64,000 nt of DNA from Thalassia testudinum (GCA_037157565.1 JAZHRO010000036.1:133602501-133666500), one strand, 5' to 3'; numbered from the stretch's first letter, positions 32,163-45,407 are shown. Notes: generated from the letters alone by a model not told the origin. A program made the numbers and translations.

Positions 32163-33646
32163 GCAATAGCCAGGAAGGACTACTGCTGGCGAGTGCCCTT
32201 TTAGTGATGCCTTTTTGACCTAAGATAGATAGCCAAGTAGTGATTTCCCATTCAGACATCTACCCATGGAAGTAGAATGGTTTAAAGAGAAATGCATTAT
32301 TGATGTGGAAAAATATCAAATGGTACTACTATTAACATGTAGCACTAGGAAGTGCTAAGTAGTAACCAACTAGTTGGTTGTAAGTTGTAACATACCTATA
32401 CTAGTAAGTATTTATTAGTAAGTTATACATATCAAGAGGTACCAGGAACTAGCAAGTTATTACTAGTGATTCCTAGGTAGTAAGTACTAAATATGCAGTA
32501 ATAAATTAGCATAAGGACTAAATGTTGGATTATTTTTATTGTGTGGTTCATTTGACTTAGTAAAAATGAGTGCATTTGGAAATGTGTAGATCATTTCTTT
32601 CTTTCTTTCTCAATATAGCAGATAAGGCCTTTTCTAACCCTTTGGAAATGTGTAGATCATTTGGTTTAGAAACAAACAATAGTGAAAGATTGTTGTTTCT
32701 TTACACACAGAGAAGATGCAAAGAAGGCTACGGAGAAGGAGAATACAAAGTCCCATTCTTTATGGGTTTTAAGCTCCTAGAACTTTGCTAGGGCCATCCA
32801 ATATGGAATTAATTGAATCTCATCCTATTTCCCTGTGTGGTGGGATTCAGGCAATTCCTCTATAAATACATTTGGGTATTTATTGACTACAAGAACATCA
32901 CTAATTTCCAATTTGTCCTTCCTGACCACCATTGCATAGGTTATGTATCCCACATAGTCCTACCTAATAATCTGCATGCCTTCAATAGGAATATCCTCTT
33001 AATAATATCATCATGTTGACCTTAGATCTCATATTGATATCTCTTGGGGTGAGAGAAAATTGCCCACTTTCAAAAACAATAATGGGATTCATGATGATTG
33101 GCTAACCACTATGTTCTTAGAATTATATAAAAATCTTTCATTTCAAGAACTATCAGATCTACAAGTTGCTCATGACATACTACATGAACAGAATACCATG
33201 GCTTCTATTCATATGATAAAAAGAATTGCCCACATGATCAAGTTATAGCATATAGAATTGTCAATTTTACTATTATTTTCCTTATCTTGGAGGCAAAACT
33301 AGGTGATTTAAATGAGTGGAATGTCCTTGAATCAAATAACACATGTGCAGTAAGGTCATTAATGGATACCATACCTTGCCCCCATAAAAGTTGAGGCCTG
33401 AGTATCCTTCAGAGTTAGTGCATGAACTTTTCTAGCCACTTGTCCAATACTTGGTTGTCTAATAAATCTACAATTATTCATGATAAAATGCCTATTTTTG
33501 TGGGTTCTTAGGCTTAGTATTGCATCTGACACTATGAATACTGCATAACATTCATCATATTGCATTGATGCTGACTTGCGTAAATTGTCTAATAATTCGC
33601 TTATCTTTTTGTGGCTAGGGGATAAGGCGACATATTTTGGTGCTCT
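32163..33646. other. Intergenic DNA with a doubtful LINE RNase H relic
   Basis: 32570-32670 holds a duplicated phrase 'ggaaatgtgtagatcattt'. At 33359-33646 the minus-strand frame contains FIVSDAILSLRTHKN, CRFIRQPSIGQVARKVHALT, spaced like the C-terminal part of the RNase H domain of plant LINEs (SDA...CR...R..N..AHALT), but without the catalytic N-terminal part. Nothing else is recognised. Confidence 0.35.
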
Positions 33647-34250
33647 GGATGAAGAATCCAACCATACGGATGGATTTGGATCGACGATCGCAGCGCAACG
33701 ATGCGAAAATTCATCCAATCCGATATCCATAGCACCTTTTAGGAGCATTTAAAGATAGAGGATCCAAATGATGCCATGTGTCATCATCTAAGCTACCCAC
33801 AGCCGACCACAGCCCCCCTCATGTGCTGAAGGCCTCCCCAACTCAGCCTCTCCACCGTTGGATGAGGATCCCATGGTAAGGAAGGTGACACGCTTCATCA
33901 AGCTTCGATTGTTGGATGAAGGTCCAACTGCCATGAGTGAGCGGCCACTAAGACGTCTGCTCGACAATCCGTGGCTGTAGCACAGTGGCGAGGCACCTCA
34001 CTCTCAAGCAGCAGGCGTGGATTCGAAACCTCGCGTGCCCCCCAACTTCTCCGTGCTAAGGTGCACATTCAATTAGGCCATCGATGAGTGATCGGATGGC
34101 GTGGAAGCAGCTACGTGGCGCACCGGATGTGTGCAATGCACGCACGCAAGATCAAACGTGAGATTGAACGCGCAATCATATGCAGAGCCATGGTGTAATC
34201 CGAAGCATTGATCCACATGCGTCCTCAGCTCTTCATCTTCAATCCAACGA
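33647..34250 (+). repeat. LTR U3 fragment related to family C
   Basis: 'tggatgaagaatccaacc' and 'gatcgacgatcgcagc' match the U3 of family C (23884-24630, 29699 onward) and the minus-strand solo LTR at 24631-26335. Both ends are broken: a tRNA-like segment lies inside at 33969-34043 and a minus-strand LTR abuts at 34251. Confidence 0.5.
33969..34043 (+). other. tRNA-like segment, possible SINE head
   Basis: TAGCACAGTGG at about 33978 fits a polymerase III A box and GGATTCGAAACC at 34019-34030 fits a B box, spaced as in a tRNA. The acceptor and anticodon stems do not pair well, so it is not a functional tRNA. A tRNA-derived SINE 5' end or tRNA pseudogene is the best reading; no A- or T-tail was found. 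Confidence 0.45.
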
Positions 34251-35035
34251 TGTTGACGCGTGAGAATCGTCGTTTTAAGAAATACGCCTTGTAGTATAGG
34301 ACAAAAGTCGTGACAACACTTAAATTTATAGACCCGAAATCGATGTGAGTCCGAGGTTGTTCGCTGGGAACAAATTAGCAATTCAATCCACTAATCACAA
34401 TATTAAGAATAATATGCAATTGAAACCAAAGTAAAACTCAGAATAATATTTCAATAAAATCAGAGAGTCAAAGTGCAAAAAGATGGGGTTAAAATGGTGG
34501 TTTAAAGCACCAAATTAACCCTAATGTTTAAGCCATATAATCACTTAAATATTTAAACAGTAATCGCAATCAAATATCCCAAATATCCACGGTAGTATCA
34601 GAATAGAACCAACACAAGCACAAGGCTCAGACGTCGAGAAAGGCACACAGACGCCTTATCTTCACGCCTCAGCAAGAGCTAAGGCACAGCTGCAATAGAG
34701 ATGCAAGGGTCTCGTAAAGGCACAAGCATCTCCCAGGTGCAAAGGCACAAGGGAAACACACCCACACAGATGCCCTTGTTCAGATCTCAGCTATGTGTTG
34801 AGAGTGGAGAGGGAGGGCACGAATCCCAAGGCACAGTGCAAAACCCTCCCCCTTCCTCTCTCAGATTTCCCTCTCAGAACTCAGTTGGACTCTGTTATCC
34901 AAGTAAACAGATCCAGTGCCCAAACCCGCAGGCGTGATCGTTGGCGAGTATGCGTGGACAAGTGCGTGCGGTGGGCTATGCGTAGGGACCTCACCCTGTG
35001 CTCTTAGAGGCGAGTAGACAAGAGCATAGAATCAG
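34251..35035 (-). repeat. Minus-strand LTR fragment (R-U5 side), family A-like
   Basis: Starts TGTTGACGCGTGAG, close to the TGTTGACAAGG start of the minus-strand family A LTR at 50315. On the minus strand it carries the U5 block with 'aacctcggactcac' near 34350 and the motif 'agcacagggtgaggtccct' near 35005, which matches 'agcacacggggtgaggtccc' of family A. The U3 half is missing. 35036-35242 is unassigned. Confidence 0.5.
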
Positions 35036-35242
35036 CTTATGCAGCTCCACATACTTCTTTGTTCTCGATGGGGGACTATCAAGATGGCTTCTTCTTTGCA
35101 CAGCAGTAGGTGTAGAAGTTTCTTGAATTGGTGTTGCTGCAACTGTTGAGGTGCCCAATAAAAGGCCTAGAGTTCCTCTTGGAGTCGTTCCACACTTATT
35201 GAACATGGTAACAGGGTCGTTAGTGGTTGGAGCACGGCAGAG

Positions 35243-36862
35243 TGATCGGTGGATTTTCGCTTTTAGAAATAATGTATCAAAGAAATATGTCATCGCAGTA
35301 AAATCACGTGGTGGAAAATCCTGAACAAAGATATTTCAATAAAACTAACCATGAAGAGTTAGGTTGCATCCACAGGGAGGAACGACTACAGTAAATTCAC
35401 GAGTATAGAGCCATCATGCTTGCAGAAACATTAGCGAAATTAATTTAATGAATTTGCTGCTCTGAATGTCACTTTCAATTTCATGAGAAGTTCAAGGCTA
35501 TTTATGTAAATTTCACGTCAGAAATTAAGCTCCTAAAAATTCGTGGATGATGCATGTGTAGTGGCAGAGTATGTAATTTTTAATTGCATGCCATTCTTAA
35601 TCCAATTTCAATGCAAAATGGGATGAATTACAATAGCTAAACAAATATGGAAAGAATAAGTATGATGTCAAAATTTCACCTCAATTTAATAATAAAAAAT
35701 TAGAAAAATGAGTTTTGGTAATGGCATTTGTCGTAAATTTTAATTGGTCCTTCCCTGTAGCAAAACAGGGGAAAAACTCCCCCTGCTCGCACGCGGAAGA
35801 GAAGGCACATCTGGAGGAGAGATGCCCAAGGGAGGATGGCCATGAGGAGGGTGTTCCAATGGCGGTGGTGGCACGGCCAATGGTGGCCGGAGTTTGCGCC
35901 GGCAATGAGGAGGACCGGCGGTAGCTCGCCGACGTGCAGGTCATCAGTTGATGGCACGGATGGTGTGGATGTACTCGTGAAGGCGAGGGGAGCATGTTGG
36001 TGTCAACGGTGCAGAGTTTCGATGCCTGTGGACGTGGCTGCGTTTTGGGTGGTTTGGGTTCCTTCAATTAGTAGAGAGGAGGAGGAGGAGGAAGAAGAAG
36101 AAGAGGGCGTGCGCACGGGCTGGTGGCACCGGCTACTTTGGCTGTGGGTGCGAGCGTGCATGCACACGTAAGGAGGAAGTGCTATGGCTGCACGTGTGGT
36201 GGTTGCGTGTGCGGTGAGGAGGCAGGTCGCATGCAAGGGTGGTGCGCATGGCTGAGTGTGTGGTGTTTTTGGTGGTGCACTGGTGTTGGTGGTGATTCTC
36301 TTTGTCACAGAGCAACACAAGTTGTCGGCAGATTTTAGGGTTGACGGTGGAGGTCACTCAAACCATGGTGTGCGCTTTGGTTTCACGGTGCAGGCGAGAG
36401 GGCCACAGTGGAGAGGGTGGAGGTGATGATGAAGCCTCAGAGAAGATGATCCTCTCTTTTTTAAAAACAACGCTCGCCTGTTTGTTTCCTCTGCCGGAAG
36501 CTTCTCCAACCACTCACGAAGAATAGATGGATAAGCACTGGCAGTTCCCATCAGATGTCTGATGTTAGCTCTAGACGTCTTAAAACATGTAGAAACAGGA
36601 GCTTGTGATGGCAATTTCCCAGACATCCATACTGATCTCAAGATGTCTAATAGACACAGAAATGAACGTCTGAACTCTTTCACCTAGCCTGCATTCATCA
36701 AATAAATTATATCATCATATCATATGTTATTAAATGTAAAATTAGTGCATAAAATTAAATGCAGGCTAAGGTGAATTGCCATTTAACTCCTACTTAATAA
36801 TTAAGGTTAACTAATTAAAGAGTACTTAAGCCAAATAATGGTCCACAAAAGTGGACTTATCA
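35243..36862 (-). repeat. 3' LTR of Athila element B3
   Basis: 1620 bp, starting TGATCGGTGG and ending GGACTTATCA on the plus strand, followed by the minus-strand polypurine region ('aatgccccaatgcctaag' complement). It aligns with the LTRs at 38549-40220 and 12552-14268, with the shared block 'gcatccacagggaggaa' near 35366. A GAG/GAA triplet run lies at 36075-36106. AGATGTCTG/AGACGTCTT motifs occur at 36550-36650. Confidence 0.82.
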
Positions 36863-38548
36863 AATGCCCCAATGCCTAAGTTTTGCTAGTCTCGAGCAAA
36901 AGTGAAAAATAATGGAAGTAGCCAAGAAATTTCTCCTTTCCTTATTCCAAAAATCAAGAGATCAAGAGAAATGTGAAATGATAGTAGCCTAGGCATCAGA
37001 TCCAAGTGAAAAGCCAACTCACATTGGAAGTTCGTACTTCACCCTTGATAAAATTTTATTGGGATAGGTAACTTCTTCCCTCAGGGATAAAGTAGTAAAT
37101 GACATATAATTTGACCCCGGCTTTTTGGCTTAGGTAGGAGATACTAAGTTGAATGGACTTATATTTGGTGGTTCACATTCATCTGGTGCTACATGTAGTC
37201 TAGTACTGCAAACTCTCACTCTCTAGACCATCAAACGAGTCAACCCAGAGATAGGCTAAAAATTGTGCTCTCTTTGAGTTCCTTTGCACTCACTCACTCT
37301 CTCTTTTCTTTTTCTTTTTTCTTCTTTCTTTTCTAAGATCACATATCTTAACAGATTTTGTAAATGTACTTAATATTTGGTGGGCTTACATGGCATTCAC
37401 ACTTCAATTAAAGTCCTAATAACCCTATAACTAAGTTAGAAGTCCTCAGCTAGTATTCGGGCGATCAGAATACTGAAAAGTAGGTATGGGTCATATTTGG
37501 TGGATCGCAATGAGTGTTTTTGTTGTTGGCTCAAAAACATTGACAAAAAAAAAGACATGAAGATAAAACTCCAAATTTGGACTCTTTTTTCTTTTTCTTT
37601 TTCTTCTTTTTTCTCTTTTTTTATATTGTTCTAAATATAAATATTTCTCTTTCTTTTTTTTCTTTCTCTTTTTTCTATATATACCTATATATTTCCTTTT
37701 TTTTTATAAATCAATATAACACGACGCAGACTTTTATTCATGAGGCATTATTAGGGATGATGATAGTCAAGAGGATATTGTGTGGCTTATTTGGTGGAAG
37801 TGTCTACTCTCGGCATCGGAAAAGGATTGATAGAACAAACGTATTTCTGACCTTTGATATTATTACCCTCCTTTAGTTGAGGATTTTGTGAAGAACGGCC
37901 GTAATCATCCACCATAGTTATAGCTTTTTTAGGACTCAATCTCTGTGTATCTGCCTTATTTGGTGACTCTCAAGAATTCATCCAATGTATGCACACAGGA
38001 ATAAAGAGCGAAAAACTATGCTTAACTCTGAGGTATCATCATTTAATTATCCAGAACTTAAGAATTCTTGCACTAAACTTAGTGCACCAGTAGTCTCTCT
38101 ACTTCTCCTCACAAATATTAGGTTGATATAATAGAAGATAGTATGTCTGTCTCCCTATTAACTGTCCAAGGGTTTAGCAGACTAAAAATGCTTATTGATT
38201 TTCTACAAAGATCCATTACCTAGTCTATGTGCAAGTGAAGTAAATGTACTGGATTCTAAACTTAAGAAACAATTTAAGAAGAAAATCTTCAATGACACCT
38301 CCTGGATAAAAATTTTCTGCTAGGGACTAACCGATTCAGCTCAAGAAAATAAAAGATTTCTTTTTTAATCCACTATCCTAAATGCATGCAAATATTTATA
38401 AATGCTATAAACATCCTCAAGTTATATCCCCTCATGCCTAAGACTGACAATGCCCTCATTGGAAAAATAAGGACATAGAAGAATATCACCTGAGGAGGAG
38501 AGTGGGAGGAGCTAAGGCTCCTCAAGCCGAAGTGCATCCAAAGCCTAG
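36863..38548 (-). other. 3' noncoding region of Athila element B3
   Basis: Aligns with 40221-41887 of B2 throughout. No env-like or other long ORF is present on the minus strand, though some Athila elements have one here. T-rich runs lie at 37580-37700. The post-pol motif (complement of 'ctcatgcctaagactgacaa') is at about 38430-38462. The last five bases CCTAG are the target duplication for B2. Confidence 0.75.
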
Positions 38549-40220
38549 TGATCGATCGATTTTGTACTTAAGCAAATATTTTATCGAAGTAGAAATTGAG
38601 TGGCGAAAAAAAAATCAATCGTCAATAATTAAAATAAACCACTCACAAGAGAGCGGATCGTATCCACAGGGAGGAATAGATCTAATAAATTCACAAGTAG
38701 AGAGCCATTATGTTTGCAAAAGTATTCATGAAATCAATCAATAAACATGCTACTCCGAATGTACTTGCGATTTTAAGAAAAGTTATGGACTATTTATGTA
38801 AATTTCGCATCAGAGCTCAAGATTCTAAAATCTGTAAATGAAGCAGGTGTAGTGGTAGAGGATGTACTTCTTAATTGCATGCAAATATGAATCAAATTTC
38901 AATGTGAAATGACATGTATAACAGGAACCAATAAATTATGTGAAAATATAAGTGCACGCTTGCAAATTCACCAGAATATAATAATCAAACAATTAAAATC
39001 CCACCACTTCCAATGGCATGCAAATGTAAATTTTAATTCATGCTAAAACAGAGGAAACTTCCTCTCTCTTCGCCGCACATTGGAGGAGGTATCGCCGGCA
39101 GTTTGCTTGGGTGGAGGAGTTCCACCGGAGGAGAGGATCTCGTAGATGATGGTGGTGAGGTGGGAGATGGCCGATGGTGGCTAGTTGGATGGTAGGTGGT
39201 GGCAGAGAGGAGCAGCAGGGACTGTAGCCACACGTGGGTGCGCGGAGGTGTTGCACGCGCACGAGGGTGCGGCTACGCGAGGAGCTGCTGCTTTGCCCGA
39301 GGGTGTAGCTGCGAGTGGGCATGGCTTGCGAGAGGCATGGCCGCGAGGTGGTTGGCTGCGGGGCTGTGGTGGGTTCCTTCGGTTTGGTTGCAGGCGGGTT
39401 GAAGGAAGCAAAGGAAGAAGAAAAGAAGGGACCGGCTATGGAAGGGGGCGCACGCAAGGAGGCTGCACGCGGGCGTGGCTGGCGAGCGGTGAAAGGGAGT
39501 GCGTGGGCGTGGCTGGCAAGCTGTGAGGGGGAGTGCGTGGGCGTGGCTGGCAAGCTGTGAGGGGGAGTTCGCGTAGTCTACTACTGGCTGCTGGCAGGAG
39601 CTCGGAGCAGCGTGCGCAGAGCGTGCAGGTAGCGCGTGGAAAGTAGACAGAAGGGGATGTGCGAATTGGTTGCGAAGGTGGTGGCTGTAGGGTAGTGCAT
39701 TGTCATCGCACCACCGATCGACGAGGAGTTCACGGTGGCGTCCCGGTGCACGCTGAGAGGGCCACAGTGCATGCAGATTCCACGGTGCAGGCTTTGCTTC
39801 ACGGTGTAGAGGAAGGGAGAGGATCGATCCCCATCTATCCAGGGGGGGCTGCACCTAAATGCCTCACAAGTTTGTTTCTCTCACCGTGAATCTCGACCAG
39901 CGACTTGCCCGACGAGTTAATCTCAACTGTTGGGGCGTTGCGTTGAAGTCCGGCGATGAGGGTGCGGTCTATTGCAAGGGAAAAAATAAAAAAAAAATGG
40001 GTTATTTGCAGAGATATTCCAAAATAATGCATGTAATGCATATATGTCACCATAATTTATATTACCTTCTATTACATGTGAATGTAACGTATAAAACAAG
40101 CATGCCATCATGTTTATAAACTAATCTATTTATGAATCTAAGTATGTTATGTACAAGTATAAATCCTTCTAATATCTAGGTATTTATGCGTTCGATTAGC
40201 CTATAGATGCGGTCTCATCA
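38549..40220 (-). repeat. 3' LTR of Athila element B2
   Basis: 1672 bp, TG...CA, followed on the right by the minus-strand polypurine tract (complement of AATGCCCTCATGCC). The U5 signature 'ggatcgtatccacaggga' lies near 38655. Its GC-rich half at 39050-39850 yields long but meaningless frames on both strands. Confidence 0.85.
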
Positions 40221-41887
40221 AATGCCCTCATGCCTAGTTTTTGCTAGTCCCGAGCAAAAGTGAAAATAATGGAAGTAATCAAGAGAATTCTTCTTTCTTT
40301 ATTCCACAAATTTAGAGATCCAGACAAATGTGAAGTGATAATAATAATAGCCTAAGTAACGAATCCCAGTGAAAATAACCAACTTACATTTGCAGTTCGT
40401 ACTTATCCCTTGGTAAATATTTCTATCGGGATAGGCAGCTACTTCCATTGGGGATAAAGCAGAAGATAATATGTAATTTGACTCTGGCTTTTTGGCTTAG
40501 GTAGGAGATATCGAGTTGAATGGATTTGTATTTGGTGGCACACACACTCATCTGGTGCTACACGTAATCTAGTAGTACAGACTCTAGATCTCTAGACTAT
40601 CAAACAAGTCAACTCAGAGAGAGGCTAAACAACTGTGCTCTCTTGATGTTCCTTTGTGCTCACTCTTTTCCATCTTTTCATTCTGAGATCACAAATCTCA
40701 CCAGATTTTGTAAATGTACTCATTGTTTGGTGGTCTCACATGGCATTCACACTTCAATTAAAGTCCTAATAACCCTACAACTAAGTTAAAGGACCTTAAC
40801 CAGTATTCGGGCGATCAAAAATACTAAAAAGTAGGTATGGGTCATATTTGGTGGATCGAAATGGGTGTTTTTGTTGTTGCCTCAAAAACATTGACACAAA
40901 AAGTGACATGAAGATAAAACTCCAAACTTCAACTCTTTTTTTTCTTTTCTTTTTCTTCTCTTTTTTTTCATATTTTTCTAAACATAGATGTTTCTTCTTT
41001 CCCTTTTTTGTTTTTTATTTTTTTTATTTTTTTCCTTCTTTTCAACTACTAAGCACAAAACGATGCATACTTTTATTTATGAGGTATTATTATGAATGAT
41101 GATGGTCAAGAGAATATTGTGTGACTTATTTGATGGAAGTGCCTACTCTTGGCACCAGGAAAAGATGGATAGGACAATCGTATTTCTAAGTTTTGACATT
41201 ACTACCCTCCTTCAGTCAAGAACTCTATGAAGGACAGTTGTAACCATCCACCATAGTCAGTTTTATTAAGACCCAATCTCTGTGTATCTGCCTTATTTGG
41301 TGACTCTTAGGAATTCACACAATGTTTGCACGTAGGAATAGAGAGCAAAAACTATGTCTAACTCTAAGGTATCATCATCTAATTATCCAGAACTTAAGAG
41401 TCCTTGCACTAGACTTAGTGCACCAGTAGTCTCTCTACTTTCTTCTCACAAATAATAGTTTGATCTAATAGAAGATAGTATGTCTGACTCCCTATTAACT
41501 GTCCAAGGGTTCAGTAGACTAAAAATGCTTATTGATTTTCTAGAAAGATCCATTACCCAATCTACGTGCAAGTGAATGTAACTGTATTGGATGCTAAACT
41601 TAAGAAATAATTCAAGAAGAAAATCTTCCATAACACTTCCTTAATAAATTTTCTGCTAGAAACTAACCAATTCAGCTCAAGAAGATGAAAGATTATTATT
41701 ATTTTTTGAATAATACACTATCCTGAATGTATGCAAATATTTATAAATGCTATAAACATCCTCAGGTTATATCCCCCGTGCCTAAGATTGACAATGTCCT
41801 CATTGGAAAAATACAGACATAGAAGAATATCACCTGAGTAGGAGAGTGGGAGGAGCTAAGGCTCCTCAAGCCGAAGTGCATCCAAAA
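40221..41887 (-). other. 3' noncoding region of Athila element B2
   Basis: No env-like ORF. It contains a T-rich segment at 40935-41045 and the post-pol motif at 41771-41806 (on the minus strand: CCAATGAGGACATTG then a G-rich run). The same motif follows the coding region of the family A element at 56535-56570. Confidence 0.75.
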
Positions 41888-43047
41888 CCTGGCCATCTGA
41901 AAGAGTAACATAAGGTTTAAGTCGTTGGCCATTCCCTTAAAGCTCGCATCAGAAGTAGGGTTCCGAATTTCTACAGCTCCATGAGGGAAGGCATTAATAA
42001 CAATGTATGGCCCATCCCAGCAGGACTTGAGCTTTCCTGGAAATAATTTAAGTTTGGAATTGAAAAGCCAGGCCCACTGGTTGGGCTTAAAAGTCTTTCT
42101 AATGATGTGCTTATCATGGAAGACCTTTGTACATTGCTTGTAAGCTTGAGAAGTTTCATAGGCTTCATTACGAAGCTCCTCATGCTCACTTAACTCTAGA
42201 TTCAAGTTAACGTTTTTAATAGCCCAATAGTCTCTGTGTTGGATTTCAACGAGAAGATGGCACGCCTTTTCGTAGACAAGCTGGAAAGGAGACATGCCCA
42301 AGGGAGTCTTATATGCTGTTCTGTAGGCCCAAAGAGCATCATTTAGTTTTTTAGACCAATCCTTTCGGTCGGGCCTGGCAATTTTTTCTAAAATTCGTTT
42401 AATCTCCCTATTAGACACTTCAACTTGTCTACTTGTTTGGGGATGGCAAGGTGTGGCTATCATGTGGTTAACTCCCAAATTTTGGAATAGTCTTGTGAAG
42501 TGTATGTTCTTGAAGTGAAGTCCTCCATCACTTATAATCGTCCTTGGGAACCTGTACCAAGAAATGATATTATCCTTGACAAAACCCAAGACCACGGAAT
42601 GGTCATTGGTTCGCATGGGTATGGCTTCTATCCATTTCGATACATAATCCACAGCCACAAGGATGTACTCATATTCGAAGAACACAGGAAAGGGACCCAT
42701 GAAGTCGATGCCCCAAATATTAAAGATCTCAACAGGGAGGATAGGTTGCTGAGGCATCTCATCCCTTTTTCGATGGTTCCCATCTACTGGCAATGTAGAC
42801 ATGCATCCACATATGTATGTGCATCTCGAAATAATGTGAGCCACCAAAAGTCAAACTGAAGAACCTTATGGGCAATCTTTTTTCCATTAAAATGTCCCCC
42901 ACAGTGGAAGTCATGGCAGAAACTCAGAACACTTCTTTGTTTTTCGTCAGGGACTCAACGGTGGAAAAGATGGTCAGGGCCTATTCTAGAAAGCTTGGGT
43001 TCCTCCCAGTGATAAAATTTGGCGTCAGCAAGAAATCCGTCTCGCTT
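41888..43047 (-). pseudogene. Integrase of Athila element B2, nearly open
   Basis: The frame from 42847 down to its stop reads, after a damaged zinc-finger part, [50 protein letters not shown] and [16 protein letters not shown]. This keeps the first Asp (WGID), the second Asp (SDGG) and the Glu of the D,D(35)E site. [20 protein letters not shown] and the C-terminal [18 protein letters not shown] follow. About 300 residues of core and C-terminal domain are open, but the H2C2 part upstream of 42847 is broken. It would insert the DNA copy. The lack of a chromodomain fits Athila. Confidence 0.85.
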
Positions 43048-43848
43048 CTACTTGTCCCAAGTATTGGGGGTAATGCTTGTGACCAGATAGTTCACTATGT
43101 CAGCGAACCAAGGAGTTTTGGCCTCCACGGCCATCAGAGACTCATCAGGGAAAGTCTCTTGGATACCGCCAGTAGGGTTTGATGCCTCAATAGGGATCCT
43201 AGACAGATGATCTGCTACCACATTCTTAACTCCTTTCTTATCTTTAGTTTCCAGGTCAAACTCCTGGAGTAGCAGAATCCAACGAATTAGGCGAGGTTTG
43301 GTGTCCTTTTTAGCAAGAAGATGCTTTAAGGCAGAATGATCAGTGAACACGACAACCTTGGATCCCAAAAGATAAGACCGAAACTTTACCAAAGCAAATA
43401 CTACAACAAGAAGTTCTTTTCCAGTGACAGTGTAGTTTTGCTGATGATCCGTAAGGGTCTTGTTGGCATAATGCAACACATGAGGTTTGCCATCAATCCT
43501 TTGACCTAAGACCGCTCCCATTGCAAAATCAGAAGCATCACACATTAGCTTAAATGGGAGGGTCCAATCTGGTGCTTGGAGAATCAGCGCGGTAATAAGG
43601 GCTTTCTTCAAGACTTGGAAAGCCTTGCCACATCTATCATCAAAATCGAAGGAAGCATCCTTCGCTAACAGGTTGTAGAGTGGCTTAGAGATTTTATTGA
43701 AATCTCTAATGAAGCGCCTATAGAACCCAGCATGGCCAAGGAAAGATCTAACCTGACGAACATTGGTGGGCGAGGGAAGCTTAGAGATGGAATCAATTTT
43801 TCCGGTGTCCACCTCTAATCCTCTCTTGGAAACTACATGCCCTAGCAC
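43048..43848 (-). pseudogene. RNase H region of Athila element B2
   Basis: An open stretch of 266 codons begins [20 protein letters not shown] and has [55 protein letters not shown] and [14 protein letters not shown]. The RNase H catalytic Asp in CDAS and the TDHSAL box are intact. It meets the RT frame with a 7-base overlap in another frame, so a frameshift separates the two. The frame stops at the zinc-finger start, 43048. Confidence 0.87.
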
Positions 43849-44844
43849 AATGCCCTGCTTGACATAAAGTGGCTTTTCGCCCAGCTAAGCACCAGCTTTG
43901 CCTCTTCGTAATGGGTTAAGACTTTATGAAGGTGCGAAAGGCATAGGTCAAACGACGAGCTGTAAATGGAGAAGTCATCCATGAAAATTTCAACAAACTC
44001 ATCGATTATATCAGAAAAGATAGCCATCATACATTGTTGGAAAGTGGTAGGAGCATTACATAACCCGAATGGCATTCGGCGGAACGCAAATGTACCATAC
44101 GGACTTGTGATGGTAGTACGCTCCTGATCGTCAGGAAAGACGTCTATCTGGTTATACCCAGAATACCCGCCAAGGAAACAAAGGAACTTATTCCACGCCA
44201 GTCGTTCCGAAATCTGATCGATAAACAGTAAGGGGAAATGGTCTTTCTAGGTAGCTATGTTCAAACGGTGGTAATCAATGTAGACCTTCCAACCAGTTGA
44301 GGGTCTAGTGGATACCAACTCTCCTTGTTCATTTTCTTCCACAATGATTCCTTGGTCACCAACTCTCCTTTTTGGGCACCACATGAATAGGATTGACCCA
44401 TTTACTATCTGAAATGAGATAGATAATCCCTGCATCCAGCCATTTCAGAATCTCCTTTTTAACAACCTCCCACGTATTGGGGTTGAGCCTTCTCTGCATG
44501 TCTCGGAAAGGTTTCATGGACTCGTCCGTGTATATATGATGCATGCAAAGGGAGGGATCAACACCCTTAATATCAGCAATTGACCAAGCAATTGCTTCCT
44601 TGTGCCTTTGTAAACACTCAAGTAAAGCTCCCTCTTGCGATTCAGATAATGCAGATAAGATAATAATGGGGAGCATGTCATTACAGCCAAGGAAAGCATA
44701 TTTCAATGTGCTCGGGAGGGGTTTCAACTCCAACTCAGGAGCCTTTTGGATTGAGGGTTTAAGTTGATACGTCCCTACCTTAGGTAGCAGGTCTACCTTC
44801 ACAGTCCAGAGTGGGGACAGAGACTCTGCGTGTATCCCCAGCAA
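43842..44844 (-). pseudogene. Reverse transcriptase of Athila element B2, broken
   Basis: 44844-44356 gives the region before RT and its first motifs (LKYAFLGCNDMLPI, LECLQRHKEAIAWSIADIKG, WLDAGIIYLISDSKWVNPIH). 44435-44247 gives WKVYIDYHRLN in another frame. 44075-43842 gives MPFGLCNAPTTFQQCMMAIF and EIFMDDFSIYSSSFD, with the catalytic box FMDD intact. At least two frameshifts and one stop (near 44247) break it. Confidence 0.85.
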
Positions 44845-45008
44845 CTCTTCTAATTCAGGTATTTCCCCTTTAGTTTCTTCAATAGTCGGAGGATGGTCCT
44901 TAGATATGACCTTTTGATGGGGATCTCTACGTAAGAGTGTTGGAGTAGTCTCCTCAATTATTTCATCAACAACCTCAATCTGAGAACAATCTTCAAATCC
45001 GGATTGCT
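44845..45008 (-). other. Linker between protease and RT, B2
   Basis: Short acidic linker (minus-strand reading rich in Glu, Val and Ile, as in EEIIEETTPTLL). It aligns with 63644-63820 of B3 and includes a stop in the main frame. Confidence 0.6.
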
Positions 45009-45407
45009 TCAGGTATCAAAAACATTCAACAAGATCTTCTTGTTCCCAAAGCCCATTTTAAGTGCCCCTGATCTACAATTGATAGAGGCGTTGGCTGTGG
45101 GGCATCCCAAAATAATGGCTGGCTTGGTGGGCTTATTAGAAGAGTCAGTATCTAGCACAAGAAAGTCAACAGGGAAGAAGAAGTCATCCACTCTCACCAG
45201 GACATCTTCCAATAATCCCCGAGGTGTCTTAAGTGATCTGTCTGCGACCTGGAGTATGACTGGACTAGGTTTTAACTCACCTCCTCCCAAAAGGTCGTAG
45301 ACAAAGCTCGGTAAAATGTTCACCCTCACCCCCAGATCGAGTAGAGCCTCATCAATGTGTTGGTTACCTATAACCACTGAAATATACGGGACCCCTGGGT
45401 CTTTCAT
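45009..45407 (-). pseudogene. Aspartic protease of Athila element B2
   Basis: 132 open codons. ALLDLGVRVNILPSFVYDLL corresponds to the Athila active-site motif (D-L-G-A-S-V-N), here with GVRVN. IILGCPTANASINCRSGALK is the second conserved part (usually LGRPFL). The substitution of the Arg/Pro part and of AS in the active-site loop suggests a weak or dead enzyme. It overlaps the gag frame by four bases in a different frame. Confidence 0.8.

Noticed and set aside
33969..34043. Functional tRNA gene
   Set aside because: A and B boxes are recognisable, but the acceptor, D and anticodon stems do not pair properly.
36863..41887. An env-like gene between Athila pol and the 3' LTR
   Set aside because: Some Athila elements have one, but both copies here (36863-38548 and 40221-41887) are noncoding on the relevant strand.
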